64,000 bases of DNA, taken from NCBI GenBank assembly GCA_012064415.1, contig SSNU01000063.1, positions 531,977 to 595,976 on the forward strand, written 5' to 3'. Below, one piece after another: positions 13,601 to 27,200 of this stretch. The DNA comes from Gyrodactylus bullatarudis (Eukaryota; Platyhelminthes; Monogenea; Gyrodactylidea; Gyrodactylidae). The notes below the pieces were generated by a model, which was not told the origin of the DNA, made no database searches, and saw only the letters and a list, made by a program, of their open reading frames with translations. Positions within the stretch are counted from its first letter, which is position 1. Every line of letters begins with the position of its first letter. The translations under genes and the position numbers were made by a program.

Positions 13601-16600
13601 TTGAAATATTTGTGGATTTCGAGTCAGATTTTAAAAAAGATGAAAATATTGGTAAAATAAGATTAAGCAAAGATTTTTAGCGGAGCTCTATTCCAGGATA
13701 ATTCGAGGCAAAATAAAGTAATCGAGAGAGTAGACATGTTGTTATGGGAAAAATAAAATGTTGTTTTCATTTTGCACTATTGAAGCAGGTCAAATAAATG
13801 GAATGAAATCATCACAAATGTGAATACAGATTCCCTAGATAAAAATTTTATCTTGTATTAATGTGTGTTTTCAGAGAGAGAGAGAGAGAGAGGGAATGAA
13901 ACTTGATGAGTAAGTTATAACACACCCCCTTCTCATCCTATCTGGTTTCTCAGCATAGTCCTGAAATGAATTCAAGAGATGCACTGATGATGCTGCTGTC
14001 TCTGTCATTGGATGTAGGAATAGAGAGAGTGGATCTGTCTTCAAACGGAGGTGTGGTGTATTAGTGATGGAGGGGGAGGGGGTGTGTAGAGAGAGTATAT
14101 AGGGAAATAAATTTCCATGTTTTTCCATATAATTTATCCTTATAAAAATTGAAAATTTTGTAAATACATCTACATCTTTTCTGCTGAACGGATAATTTTG
14201 TGTTTAGAAACAAACTAGAGTAAATGAATCATCTACTTTTATTTTATTTGCACACAATCGCGTACAAATAGCAGTGGATGGAAATAATTCTTTCGTCTTG
14301 TTCTTCTTCTTCATGTAGAAGGAATTTGATTGGCTATGAGGGTAGTTTGTCAGAATGAGAGGAAAAAATGTAGAAGAACTTCATTCATCGAGAAAAAATG
14401 GGGAGATCAATGAATAGAATGATTATTGATTCAATCATCATAATTATGGATAGGAGATAAAGATTTTGGCTTGAGATGTTGCAATTAATATATTACAGTC
14501 AACGAGGAAAGGGTCTTCACGTATAGTGGAATGAGAAATCGTCAAGATACTATCCATTGGGTAGTGGAATGGTTTGATGTATGCTTCGGCCTATAATGTA
14601 AATTTACCCATCTAAATTTTTACATTGAGACGTACGAATTTTTATGATAATTACTAGTCATAATTGCCTCATCAGATTTGTTTTACATATTGACAACATA
14701 AAAATTTGTTAGTCTCACTGTAATACTTTAGATGGGTATGTGTAGGGGCCTAAATTTACATTATCGAGACCGGAGCATACATCAAACCATTCCACTATCC
14801 AATGGATAGTATCTTGACGATTTCTCATTCCACTATACGTAAAGACCCTTTGCTGATTGACTAGATAGGAATAGAATAATGGTTTTAGCTAGCTAATAGA
14901 TTTTAATAATACTTTCTAGCAACTATTTTTTTCTCCCAGTTACACTTTCAATTGGAGGGATTGATATTGAACCTACTTTTCAATTCCCATCTTTATTGGG
15001 CTTACAAGTCAATGGCAATGATCTCAAAAGCACGTTTCATTCGATCGCTCCCTTCAAATCCAAATGAATTTCATGTAAAGTATTGATTATATATACTCGT
15101 TAGCAATATATTCTCTTGATATTCATTCTATTTTCATGCTATGGAACAATTGCAATAGTAATCTTTACAGGATAAATTTCAGTATATTTGTATTTATTTT
15201 CTCAAGTATCGATCCCTTCCATGGTTTAAGTGTAACTGGGAGAAAAAAATAGTTGCTAGAAACTATTATTAGAATTAGAAATGTATCTGTGTTTTTTATT
15301 AGCTGATTCCTAGATTATGGTAAAACTCTTATGGAACTAAGGACCAATTAAAATAATTTCAAACGGATATTTCTCAAAGAAAAATTTGCATTTGAGAGCA
15401 TTTGGTTATATAGAGAAAAGGTTTATTCGAGAAATACACTACAAACAGTTTTAATCTTATCTAAAGGTTAAAAGAGAAAGAGAGTCCTTTCACTTTATCT
15501 CGCTCCTTCTATCAAGATACAGAAGTAGTATGAAAAAGTGAGTAACAAAAAAGAGAGAAAGAACACCCACAAGAAAGAGTGTAATAAATTAATCATTCGC
15601 ATATGACGATCAATATGTATTACATAGTATATTCAAGATCCAGTAATGGCACACAATGCAGTATCAGTGTTGAAATGGTAGCAAAATATGTAATTAAGAT
15701 GATGGAACTAAAAATTCGAATTCTTGATCAATTTTTATACTTTTAAAGACCATCAAGAAAGAAATGAAAATCAAACGGATAAATCAGTGCTCCAATGACA
15801 GAGAAATTAAATTCACTTTGTTTACTATGCCAAGAGGATAAATAAGAAATTTATTATGATTTCATGATTGAATGCAACCAGGATAGTATTTAAAAACATC
15901 TTTTAAGGGGCTAAAATTCTTTATCGATATTCTCTCGTACTTGGCTTTCTCAACATATCTCGTTTTTCTCATTCGAGTGAACTCAAACCTTCTTCTGTCA
16001 AATTCACAAAGGAAGAATATAGAGCTAATCAAGGTAGATTGAAAATTTTCATAAATCGGAGCATTGTTAAAAGTAAACTTTCCTATTGAATTAATTTTTT
16101 CGCTTCTTATTTGTCATTCTGAAGGAAAGTTGTAAAATACAAAGTCTTGATGAATTTACTTAATCGTATAAATGAACGTGGTTTTTGTAGAAATCAAAAG
16201 TTTAAAATAACTCCAGTAATCATGATTGGAGTTTAACATCAATGAAAATGTCAAATCGAAGAACTCATCCATGCGATTTTCATATTTTATCACTGTTAGT
16301 AAAATACATTTTATCAAGTCTGATTATTTTAAGTGACTTTAGCAAGAGTATAACAATTTTAGGAATCCCAGTAGACAACTTTATAGATGGAGTGATAAAT
16401 GCTAAAACTTTACTCAACGCAAATTGACCTCAACTATACTACTGCTATTACTACTACTACTATGGTTCAAATGAATTTTCATTCAAATGAGTCAGATGTA
16501 GCAGAGAGAGAGAGGCGGCAGGGTTTCGCAATTCATTTCTAAAAAAAAATTTCTTCTCAAAGGCATGGATACAACTCAGATTATTTGACTACTACACTTC

Positions 16601-18707
16601 TTCTAAGAGAGAGAGAGAGTGAGAGAGTTACAAGAAAGGTGTGTGCCATCTTCTCAATTTACTCTCTCGTGTAATCGTTGTATTCTTTCTTCTTACTACA
16701 CTATATAGGTGAAGAGGTGTATACCAATCATCACATTTGATTGTGTAATCTTGGTTCATTCTCATTTATTTATGACACAAGACACAAGCCTACTCTTTAC
16801 ATTGTACAGGGCTATAGTTTTTTTTGTGAAGCATTAGAACGAATAAAATACATTTCGTGTAATACCTTGAGTATGTGGTAAATTACTGTTGTTACATACA
16901 TCTGAAATGGATGAACGGTTGTAATAAGGAATATAATGACCACATGAGCATTAAGCAATTTTATACAATGTTAATGACTGTGTCTTTGTAATCTATCTGA
17001 AATTCTATACCTCCTCTCTCACTCTCTCAGTGTCTTCAAGTTGGATAGTTTGAGTATATTGCAACGATGTGAAATAGATTTACTGACACATGGAGAGAAA
17101 ATTATAATCAATTATTATCTCACATACTCGAAAAACACTGCAGAGTGAAAGTGAACCTGAATTAGACTCACCTTTTTATTTTTCCATACTAGAACAAGAC
17201 CCGCCTTGAGTGTTAGGGGCTGCAAGAACAATTCTCCCGCCCCAATGCAATAGAATAGTTGACACTTTGGCAAAGCTACATCTCCGGGAGAACTGCTAGC
17301 AAAGTTCATTTGAAAGTCATCCTCACTAACGTCAACTATCGGGTTTAGGGACCATTGCGTTGAACAGGTCTCATTTGAGCTAGATGGACTGATCAGGAGT
17401 GGTCCGAATCGAGTACCGTCATTTTTAGAAGCAATGTTCCTTAGAAAACGTTGGAAGACTATGTTATTTGAACTCCAATCAGGCAAAATCACTGAATCAA
17501 TGCTGGAAAAAAAATTTGATTGATATTTATCCAAGATATGGGGGAGATCAATAATGGGGCGTGGATTTGAGAAATGGGGAAAATGTTGTGAATAGCCCTT
17601 ATTTTTATGTTAAAAAATAAAGCATAACTTATTGATATTCTGATATCGTTAAATCTTACAGATTCATAACTGAGATTAATGGCCAGCAAAGTGGAGCTTT
17701 GTCAATTGATGAATGGGCTCCATTTATAATTACATTGATGTTATCAACACTGAAAAGGGACATGCCAGAATTCATTGCATAATCTCCAACAGGAAACATG
17801 TAGAGAGTTGGTACAGATGACTTCATCGATCTAACATTCTCGTTGATACAATCTTGACGATTTCTCAATGGTACAGTTTCTTTAGGAAGCTTGGGAATTT
17901 TAGTTACATTCTTCAATAAAATTGTAGCCAGATTTTTGCAGTCCTCTCCGTCTGGTTTGGGATTACCCAGAATTTTACCAGATTGACCAATGTAGAGCTT
18001 AGTAGCTAACCTTTGCTTTCCAACAAAAGTTGAGTAATCAGAGACAAAGTTAGATCCGGCAGTCTTTGATATAGGCCAGCCTGTTTTGGGGCCGCATTCT
18101 GGAGTAACTAATGTGATCTGAACTGGGCTTTCAGATCTTTTCTCGACAATCATGTTCAAGATGGACAACCAGTTTTTGGCAGAGTTGCCATCGAGCCAAC
18201 TAATGAGCTGTTCACCATTGAATGAAGAATCCGATAAAATCCAATCACTAGTTGACCCGGCAAGCTGGCCACAATAAATCACGGTCACTTTAGACACTTG
18301 AGTTTCCACGTTCTCAGGAGATTGATCTTGAATTGAGTTTTGAAGAATTTTGTAGAAAGCATTTCTAAATTGTTCTATCGTAGGCATGTAGAGGACACGT
18401 GAAAAATTATCAATATCAATAGACTTCCCAACTAAAAACAACAGTCAAGGATAAAGATAAATTATCAATTAAAAGGAATAAACTAACATTCTGGATTAGA
18501 GACAGCATTAACTGTTTTAGACTGTTGGTTCAATTTAGCTATAACATCGGACGAAAGAGATTTCAGGCCTGAGGGATTAAAAATTAGTCATTAGATACAT
18601 TGTCAATACATTGAACAAAGATTATTACTTTCAGAGAGATTATTGAAGAGTGTTTCGCTGTTAAATTCCTCTTCTATGTATCCAAAAACAATTAAAACTT
18701 GATCCAT
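7664..18707 (-). CDS. MAP1: Microtubule-associated protein 1 (MAP1A/B/S, Futsch family), 13 exons, 1393 aa
   Basis: Model: complement(7664..8172, 8322..8378, 8731..8955, 9028..9203, 10082..10333, 10517..10685, 10767..11646, 11701..12166, 12541..12725, 17172..17502, 17660..18431, 18488..18568, 18629..18707). It is open throughout and ends in TAA. Residues 1-421 match the MAP1 heavy-chain N-terminus; for example VIINGAH followed by LIDSVILPDW corresponds to the vertebrate NGG...LDSVLLTH segment. RILYP (about 425) corresponds to the conserved RVLFPG. Residues about 483-638 are Ala/Thr/Pro/Lys-rich and basic, a likely microtubule-binding region. Residues 639-931 are Lys/Glu-rich. The C-terminus (about 1235-1393) is the light-chain domain: FLEVAWVPGY, FKVVRAKIYILSGE and a closing CDIQLSSGEE...GCRFEL. 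MAP1 proteins stabilise microtubules and bridge them to actin in neurites. At 1393 aa it is far shorter than Drosophila Futsch or mammalian MAP1A/B and nearer MAP1S in size. Confidence 0.93.
13873..13892. repeat. (AG)10 microsatellite
   Basis: A perfect AG dinucleotide run lies inside the long MAP1 intron. Shorter AG runs occur at about 16503-16514 and 16607-16627 in the same intron. Confidence 0.9.
14496..14861. mobile_element. Hairpin (MITE-like) element 1
   Basis: The left arm (about 14496-14617) and the inverted right arm (about 14727-14861) match over more than 100 bp with few differences. For example, GGTCTTCACGTATAGTGGAA on the left is mirrored by TTCCACTATACGTAAAGACC on the right. 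The spacer is about 110 bp. TA dinucleotides flank both ends (14494-14495 and 14862-14863), as expected for a Tc1/mariner-type non-autonomous element. There is no coding capacity. The exact ends differ by about 2 nt between arms, so boundaries are approximate. Confidence 0.75.
14868..15317. mobile_element. Hairpin (MITE-like) element 2
   Basis: A second inverted repeat starts within 10 bp of the first. Core arms at 14913-14948 and 15227-15263 share CTAGCAACTATTTTTTTCTC (read inverted on the right), and weaker similarity extends outward to an AGCTAATA motif. The loop is about 280 bp with no ORF. It is non-coding and probably an older non-autonomous DNA transposon. The outer limits are uncertain. 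Confidence 0.6.
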
Positions 18708-19352
18708 GCTCACAAGTTTTAGAAAAATATTTTCAAATGAGCCAAATTTAAGTCGACATTAGATTTGACAAATTAAAATAAATGTATCATGTAATAAATT
18801 AAACTGAAACCTTGATATATTTTATTAGCCACTATAAAAATAATCCAAAAATCTCCTGTTGACTATCTGAAAAAAAATAAAACGTTTATAAAAAGAGGTT
18901 TGAAAAAATTCACTTAGTTGCTTCAGATGATCTGAATCAGATCGACTACCTTGGGTAATTGTATTTCAAAAAAAGTAAAAAAAGAGAGTAAATATACAAT
19001 TAAAATAGAGTTATTTTATCTTTATGAAAATATGTCTCAACATAATGAAGAAGTTTTTTAATCAAAATTTCGGACTAATTATATTACGGTTTTAGAAAAA
19101 ATCTTATTGAATGAGGCTTATTCTCATGAAAAATATATCATCGATGAGTATTCAAGATTATATACAGCTAGTTATTTGCAATAAGGTTAGTAAATTACTA
19201 ATAGTAATTCTTTTGAAAAACTAATTCTCTCCATAAGGATATGCTCAAATTTTGATTGGATCAAGAAATACTCCATAATGAATGAATAAATAAAATTCAA
19301 GATCAATCTATTTATTGAAAATTCATCATTCCCATCCAGTAGTCGAAACACT
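18708..19352. promoter_or_regulatory. Divergent intergenic region between MAP1 (-) and the ankyrin/SOCS gene (+)
   Basis: A 645-bp AT-rich gap separates two divergent start codons, so both promoters should lie here. No clear TATA box or other motif could be singled out, and no coding signal was seen. Confidence 0.5.
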
Positions 19353-20950
19353 ATGGTATCGGACATATCTGTCCCAGCTGGCTTAGTACTCTACGACATT
19401 TTAACGAATAATAATATTCATGAACTGAAGCGATTTGTAGACACAAATAAACTAGACCTCAATAGGATTTTGAATCATGTAAGAAGAGACACAAGAAATT
19501 TGTAAATAATTTTGTAACATTATGGAATAATATTTTATATTAATATCAAGGTTAGAAAGCGAAATCATAGTGGAATGTGTCCAATCCATCTGGTTGTTTC
19601 CAAGGGTTATTTTGATATGCTACGGTACCTCATTCATAACGGAGTAAATGTTCAACAGGTAACTGCAACTTCCAACAGGAGAGCAGTTCACTATGCTGCC
19701 TTGATGAGACAGGCTTCTTGTATGCAACTACTAATAAATGCAGGTGCAAATCTGGAAGTCTATGACATATTCGGTAACACTCCATTACACTATGCAGCAG
19801 AAGACGGCGATTCCGGTATATTGTGTCTTTTGCTCAATAATGGGACTAATGTCGATGCAAGGGTGAGATCTATTGATTCTTCTCAGTAAATTAAGACATT
19901 TAACATACATTTAATAAAGGATATAACGAACAAAACACCTTTGATGAAGGCCACTAGAAATGGTAGGATTTGTGCAGTCCGGAAGCTGATTCTGTTTGGT
20001 GCTCAAGTAAATCTTAAAGATAAACAGGACGAAACTGCATTTCATTATGCTTGTCGGCGAGGCTCAGTGGAAATTGCCTGCTCTCTAATCAAGGCTGGAG
20101 CAAACATGAACGTGCAAAATTCAATAGGAATGACTCCTCTGATGGAAGCCGTTGCTTATAACCAAACAAAGACTGTTATTGCATTATGTCGTCACAGGAA
20201 TTTGGATCTTTTCAAAAGAGACTACTCCAACGGGGATACAGCCCTACACATTGCCATCAAAAAGAATTATGTCCACATTGTGGAAATTCTTCTCAGAATT
20301 TGCAACTGGTACATTGAATATAGTTTTAATAATTTTGGAGAATCATTTGTACACGATATTATTTCACATAATCGATTGGATTTATTGAACTTGTTGCTCA
20401 AATTCAACTACAACTTTGACATGCCAGCAAAGATGAGAATAACCTCGAGTATTTCTAAAGTAAACAAATCACCATTCCAAATAGCACTAGACAAGGGTCA
20501 TTATGAGATTTGTAGAATTTTGAGCGAGGTAAGTTTTTATTTCCATAAATGAATAACATAACTGATATGAACTTTTTGCAGACATTTTGTTATTCAGTCC
20601 CGTTAAATGAGATGTCGATAAGCAGCTTATCTTTCAATAGACGAATGCAGAAACGTTATAGTTCAATGACAGAAGTAAAATCTTTGAAGAAATGGTGTCG
20701 TAAATCTCTTAGGGAGTATCTTGGCTTCAATTTAACCAAGATACTTCCATATATAGATCTACCAGAGTACATCAAAGAATTCATTCAATTAAATGATCTA
20801 GATTGGCCAACCTCCGAATCCTCACTAAATAGACTAAAGAATCCTCATGCAAGTTCCGGCAATCGGTTAAATTCAGTGGATTATTTGGCAATTATCAAGT
20901 CGAACATGGTTCATCCTGTCTTTTGTCGACAAGCAATTGAGAGCAAATAA
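19353..20950 (+). CDS. Ankyrin-repeat and SOCS-box (ASB family) protein, 471 aa
   Basis: Model: join(19353..19478, 19551..19862, 19920..20528, 20582..20950), with introns of 72, 57 and 53 nt. Residues about 10-345 carry consecutive ankyrin repeats; typical cores are CPIHLVVSKGYFDMLRYLI, TPLHYAAEDGDSGILCLLL, TAFHYACRRGSVEIACSLI and TALHIAIKKNYVHIVEILL. Residues about 383-422 form a SOCS box: SLKKWCRKSLREYLG fits the Elongin B/C-binding BC box (SLxxxC), and DLPEYIKEF fits the cullin-5 box. ASB proteins are substrate receptors of cullin-5 RING ubiquitin ligases, with the ankyrin stack choosing the target. The target cannot be read from sequence. The start gives an ATG followed directly by ankyrin-like helices. 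An AATAAA overlaps the stop codon. Confidence 0.92.
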
Positions 20951-20951
20951 A
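20946..20951 (+). terminator. Candidate poly(A) signal AATAAA overlapping the stop codon
   Basis: AATAAA contains the TAA stop of the ASB-type gene (20948-20950). If used, the 3' UTR would be only about 10-30 nt long. There are other A/T-rich options downstream. Confidence 0.4.
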
Positions 20952-21251
20952 TCTTGAATTGAAATTTATTACTTAGAACTCATAAGATAGTAGAAGTCTT
21001 ACAAGGTGATTCAAGGGAAATCGATAGAAAAAAATTCTAAAAACATAATTTAAAAATATTGATCTAAAATTATTAAAATTGAATTTTAAATTTCGAATTT
21101 CCACGTGAAAGATGATGATTTAGCTCAACATGATTACTAGTTTTTGTTGTAATCAGTCAATGTTAATTGAACTTCAAGAATGCAGATTTACAAATATTAA
21201 GATAATTACATTTTAAATAAATTTATATCACATATGATGCATTGTGACATT
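20951..21251. other. Intergenic spacer, ASB gene to liprin-alpha
   Basis: A 301-bp AT-rich gap lies between two co-oriented genes. It must hold the ASB 3' end and liprin 5' sequences. No motif was recognised. Confidence 0.5.
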
Positions 21252-24200
21252 ATGCCGACAATCTGTGAAGATTCACACCTTCAAGTAAAATTTATTTCCA
21301 TAAAAATAGGATGATCGGAATAGTCCAAATAGTGCAGAAGGAGCTAATGTTGAGGATATGCTCCTAAGTATGCTAGAAGAGAGAGATAGACTCATGGATG
21401 CTTTAAAATTTGCACAAGAGCAGCTAGAAGAAACTAAAAACCAGCTTGCAGAATCTCAGAAAGAAAAAAATAATTTACAAAAGCATATAGAAACCTCCAT
21501 CTCTGAAGTATAACATATTTTTTAATTGAAATTCTAGGATATTTTATCTTGTTCACAACAAATATCATCACTCAAAGAGCAGTTGGAAGAGAAAACTGAA
21601 GAAGTTTCCGATCTTATATCTGAAAGGAATAATACCAGAGTAAATCTAAATTTTCACACATATTTTTAGTTGCTACTCGAGCATTTGGAATGTCTCGTTG
21701 CAAGACACGAAAGATCTCTTCGAATGACTGTTGTCAAAAGACAAAATTCATCTATAGGGTCAAATGACGGTATGGGAATGGACAGCGCAGATACATGTGG
21801 AATAAGCTCAGAAGTTGAGGTTCTGAAAGCTCTCAAATCTCTTTTTGATCATCATAAAGCCCTTGATGACAAACTCAGAAATCGACTTAAAGCCACACAA
21901 GAACGAGCTGATAAACTCCAAGATCAGTTGTCTAAAACTGAAAAGCTGCTTACTGAAGAGCGTAATAATAAGTACCAGCCTAATGAGACCAGAAGCTACT
22001 TGAAAGAAACGAAATCAACTCCCATTGTGGAGCGCCGTGACAAATCTATTAACACTGATTGTGATTCTCATAGTTGGACAAACTGTAAGGAAGAATTTTT
22101 AATTGATTTTTTTCAAAGATCTTGAGAACAAAATAAAGTCGCATAACGACTTGAGTGAACGTTTGGATCAAAAGGAAAAAGAACTTTTGAGTATTAGGAC
22201 TAAAAACGATCAATTTTCCGACAAAATTTCAAAGATGAACTTGGAAATGGAAAAGTACAACCTTTCAAATGAGAGGAACTGCGAGGAAATAAAACGTCTC
22301 CAGAATGAGCTTAAAAGGAGGGAGAATCAAATTGAAAATCAAAATCAACGGATCAAGTCCTTGGAGCAGAAGAACATGAAATCTGAGCAAAATATCAACC
22401 TCAACTCGGAAATTTTGCATAAACTTAGGACTGAAGTGATGTCAAAATCAAACCAAATAAATCAGGTAACTCTTCATACCAAAGCTGTAGGACCTACAGT
22501 GTAGGTGTTGATTTGTAGACAAAAAACTCAATATTTTTCTTATATATATATAAGATTTTTATTTGAAAAAGTTTGTAAAATAGTTATGATTATCTGGTAC
22601 ATAAATTGAAATAATAGGAATTATCTGGGAGATCTTTAGGTTTTTAAAAACATCAAAATTAAGTTGAAATCTGTTTCTTAAGGGATGAAGCGTTGTAAGA
22701 AGGATCGTGAAACCTCTAGATGAGCGAAGGTGGTAATTTCGATTGATAGTATGTGGGATCTTGTGATAGAGTACAGCAGAAAATGCGATTCTTCTCAGCC
22801 AGATGGGGTAAGGATCAGCCTTGTCTAAAAGTTGTTTATATGAGTAAGGGCCAAAGCATGAACGGAGGAATTGAAATTGGAGGTTCTCAGTTTTCTTAAT
22901 TGTTCCGGCAGGGAGGTTGGAGAGGAGGTAGGCTCCATAGTCCAGATGGGGTAATATGCACTGCTTAAAAAGGAGTAACCGCAGACTGGGGGAGTGCACA
23001 AATTTTCTAAGAAAATAGGATTTGATTCTTAACGTTTTGAGAATAGAAGTGGCATGAATCGAGGTGTCAAGTTTATTGGAGTAGTTTAGTCCCAAGTCTT
23101 GAAATTGTGATACAATCAAGGGTATGAGGTCCGGCGTTAGTGTAATAGTGGAAGATAGGCAGAGAATTTTCGTTTTAACACGATTCAATGATAAGCTGAT
23201 TTTAGTCAGGGATGCGTCTAAGTGTCTAAGTTCATCATGAATAATATCTGTGCCGTGTTTGCATGGACATAGGATTTTTATATCATTTTCATACTTGAAG
23301 TAAGTTATGTCAGTGGTGTTATCTGGGAGAAAACAAGATTGAAGAGAGTTGGGCCAATGGTCGATCCTTGTGGAGCTCCTGAGCTGATCCTGGTATGGGC
23401 TGAACATAAGTTATTGAAAGACACGTATTGGGTCCTGTTTTCAAGAAATCCGAGAATAAGGTTGATTATGTAAGGATTGACATGATGGTTGGTCAAGTTA
23501 TCTTTTATGACGCTGAACGGAAGACGATCAAATGCTTTAGAGATGTCTACATAAATAACTACAGCAGGGATACGTTTGTATTTAAGTTTATTGGCCGTGT
23601 CTATGAAAGAAACAATGTTTGTTGCAGTGCTGCGACCTGGAAAAAATCCATGTTGTTGCGGATCAATGCTGGTAAGATTGATAGACTTTAAATGTAAGTT
23701 GATGAAATTATCAATAATTGAAAGGAATATGGGAAGACTAGAGATTGGTCTGAAATCAGAGAGATTTATAGGCTTGGTACATTTAGGGATTGGAATAATT
23801 TTGATATTTAGCCAATCCGAAGGGATCGAGCTCGAGTAAATGATATTGTTGAGGTAATTTGAAAGATGAAAGACAAAAATATAGGGGAGCGGAATAGGTA
23901 AGATATTAGAGATCAGTTTATCATCACGACGTTTTTTGCTTTTACTATTTAACAAAATGTCTATAATAATTTCAGGGGAGATAGCAGGAAAGGAGGAAGC
24001 TGCGACATCGACTTTCTCAACAGAGGAGGATTGAGCATAGACTGATGTGAACAATGTGTTAAGGTCATCCAGTGAGAGGTTAGATATGGAGTTTGTGGTC
24101 GTGGAAAGATGAGTAAGGTATTTTAGCTTACTCCATGCTCTCTTTAGGTTAGATTTTAATTCTCCAACAATGGACCTTTCAAATAGGACTTGCGAGGATA

Positions 24201-27200
24201 GAGATGAGGCAAGGGAACTATTTTTCGACAATTTAGCAGATTTGTTAATTAAGGAACAAAATAGAGGAAAATTAAAGTTAGGAAAAAATAGATTGTTCAT
24301 ATGAGAAATACAGAGAAATAAAGCGGGAAATGTCTGTGACATAATGGTTTATACTGGTATCATATGGATTAAAGTATGTTAGAGAAAAATTGAGAATTCT
24401 GTGGTCTGAGGAATTCACAGAGTAACAACACGACTTGTAAATGCCTGGGATATTAGTAAAAAATAAGTCAAGATAGTTGTCACAGACTTTTCGAGTGGGA
24501 AAAGCTGTAACTTGTGTTAATTGAAGGGAATGAGCAGTTTTCAGCCAGGATTCTGTAATAAGGACATGTGATGGAGAGTAACGATTGATCATCTGATTTA
24601 CATAGAATATTGAATTTAGCAAAGATCTGGCATTCCAAAGGACAATATTATTCCAAGCGAAAAAGTTTATTATCTTGGTCAGGATCAAGTGGCAACACAC
24701 GTTTATGGATTGGATTTGGAATAAGAGAAGAGGTATTGGAACTTGATGTTGAGGGACCAAGGTTAGTATGAGATGATGAAGGGCCTGATGGAGCGAGATT
24801 ATTATTAGATGAGACAGATTGAATAGTTTGATTCTTTTTAGCAACGATCCAGGCAAGTCTGAAACGATGCTCTGGGCATCTGAGACGACAAACCACAAAA
24901 TTATCATTTGATAGTTCTTTGTGAATGTTTTGAATAATTTGGTCAGGAAGGTAGTTATTCCCTTTAATAGTTAGTGTAAGACCTCCTTTTTATTTGGTGT
25001 GGGGTTGTTGAAAGAAGACAAATAATTAGGTGCGTGGTTTTGAACAGTGGAGAGTATCTTTATAGAGAGTTGGTTTGAGTCTGAGTTAGAGTGTGCTAGA
25101 ATGGTGGAGGAAGAAGTTCTAGCAGGAGGGCGTTGACTAGTAGGAGTCTGTTTTTTTGGAGCCTTGGTGGTACTGGTATGGTTGTTTGAGCCTGACCGAG
25201 AGATATTGTTTTTGAAAGGTTGGGAGTTATGAGCGACAGCGTCCCGGTAGGTGGTTTTGGGAGGGTTTGAAGGCGAAATAGACAAAGCAGAAAGCTTGTT
25301 TGACACAATTGACAGCTGACTTTGTAGCGAGAGAATAATATCAATTAAATCCGAATGAGATAACTTAGAGAGCGCGGGCACATCATACATTATGATAGTC
25401 GGGAAACTCAAAACTATATTTTATATCCCCTTATAGAATGTAAGCCAATTAGTTGCTTGAAGTAGAAAAAATTCTGGAAAATCTTACAAAAATTTGGCCA
25501 ATTCTGGAATTTCGAAAATGCATCTAATTTCTCACTTTTTCAACCTTTGAGCTAAACATTTTTATCGATTTCGAAAATTTGAAGTTGGAGTTTTTTTTGA
25601 TAGAAAAGGAGTTAACTGTTGATAACTGGAATCAACATTCACCTAAAGAAATTCCCAGAAACTCTTCGTCTAATGATGATCCGAATTGTCAGCATCAAAT
25701 TGCTATAAATCTTCGAAATCGATAAAAAATTTGTGTTGGTGAAAAATTAAAGACTTGAATTTTCCAGATTGAAATTTGTAGTGATCTCTAAAAACTCGTG
25801 GCCTCAATTCATCGTGGATTTCTTTTAAATTAATCTTTTACTGACTTCCCGAAAAAATATTTCATATCAACTAGGTTTAATAATTAGAAATTCTTTTACT
25901 ACTCGTAATTCTTGAGATTGAGAGTGAAAAATTTCAATGGCAAGACTCTGCTAAACTATAATCTCCTTTTAGTTGGAAGAAAAGAATAGTTCCCTTCAAA
26001 ACAGACTCCTCAAAGTCTGTAGAAACAGTTTCAGTTCAGAGAACCTCCATCAAGTTGTCAAGGATGTAAGCCAAACGACAAATAATCAGAACTCTCGATC
26101 CCTAACCAACCTGAATCATCCAGAAGAAGTCAAGCAGAATGTAGAAGAAGAAGAAGAAGAGGGAACAAAGGAGAATCTTCATTTGGCATTTGAGGCCACT
26201 ATGCAAAAGGAATACATGAGATTGAGTGAAACAAACATGAGCCAAGCTATCAACTCAATCAAGACACAATTCCAGCAACAAATTTCCCTCCTACAGGAAG
26301 AAATTATTGAGCTCCAGGAACAGCTCAAGCATAGCCAAGAGGATCTTAACAGATGCTTAGAGAGGGAAATTCTCAATGAAAATCACAACAGGAACCTTGT
26401 CGAATCTGTGAGTAGCTTTCAAAGAATAATTATTATAATAATAGCAAATGAAAATGCTTTCAAAAGTGTCCTGAGAATAGTAATTTGAATTTTACTTAAA
26501 GGTCGACCGACTACTCAACGAGTCAAATGAACGTCTTCAGAAGCATCTTGAAGAACGCATGCTATCATTATCGCAGAAGAAGGAGCTTGACCTTGAATTG
26601 GATCGAGTGAAGAAGGTCCTTGAGGAGATGAATAATGAACGAGACTTGTTAAAAAACCAAAATGTAAATTTAAAGCGCCAGTACAACAATATGTTGTCAT
26701 TCCTTAAAAAGAACCCGTATCATTGGTCCCAATTGAAGATTGCTGTTGAGAATCCTGGAGTAATGGCAACTTCTTCTGCAAATGGAGCCATTTCATTGGA
26801 GGAAACTTCGATAAAAAATTCTCCCAGAAGTAGTAAGTAGAAATTTTTTTCAAGATGAAAATTTCAACTCAAAATTTAACCATTTTCATTTATTCTTCAG
26901 ATGAAAATTTATCATCAGTTGTCTTTTCCTCCATGAGTGCAATCCCAAGGACTCACCTTCAGACTCACGGACAGAGAGATATTTTTGACAGATTTTCGAC
27001 TACCTTTAGCGATAACAAGCATTCTAACCCGTTTGGCCGAGAAAAGGTGTGTCTTATGCCTATACCATTTTCAGTTCATGATAAACTCGAGTGAAAAAAG
27101 ATTTTTTATAAATTAGAAAAGATAATCAAATGGCTTGTGATCTCTTGGTCTCATTCGACATTTCTTCCAATCCTCTCATAAGAATCTCCTTGATTTAAAT

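Larger units (their letters stand above)
12726..17171. other. 4.4-kb MAP1 intron with hairpin elements and microsatellite
   Basis: This intron separates the exon ending in VWKNKK from the exon starting KVVRILYP, both in phase 0. No coding exon was found in it. It contains an (AG)n microsatellite at about 13873-13892 and two adjacent long inverted repeats at about 14496-15317, listed separately. The remainder is AT-rich single-copy-looking sequence. Confidence 0.7.

Noticed and set aside
13871..14128. 85-aa - strand ORF in the MAP1 intron
   Set aside because: It consists of translated AG microsatellite and flanking intron; no homology recognised.
16242..16427. 61-aa + strand ORF in the MAP1 intron
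   Set aside because: Short, with no codon bias or motif and no plausible splice context.
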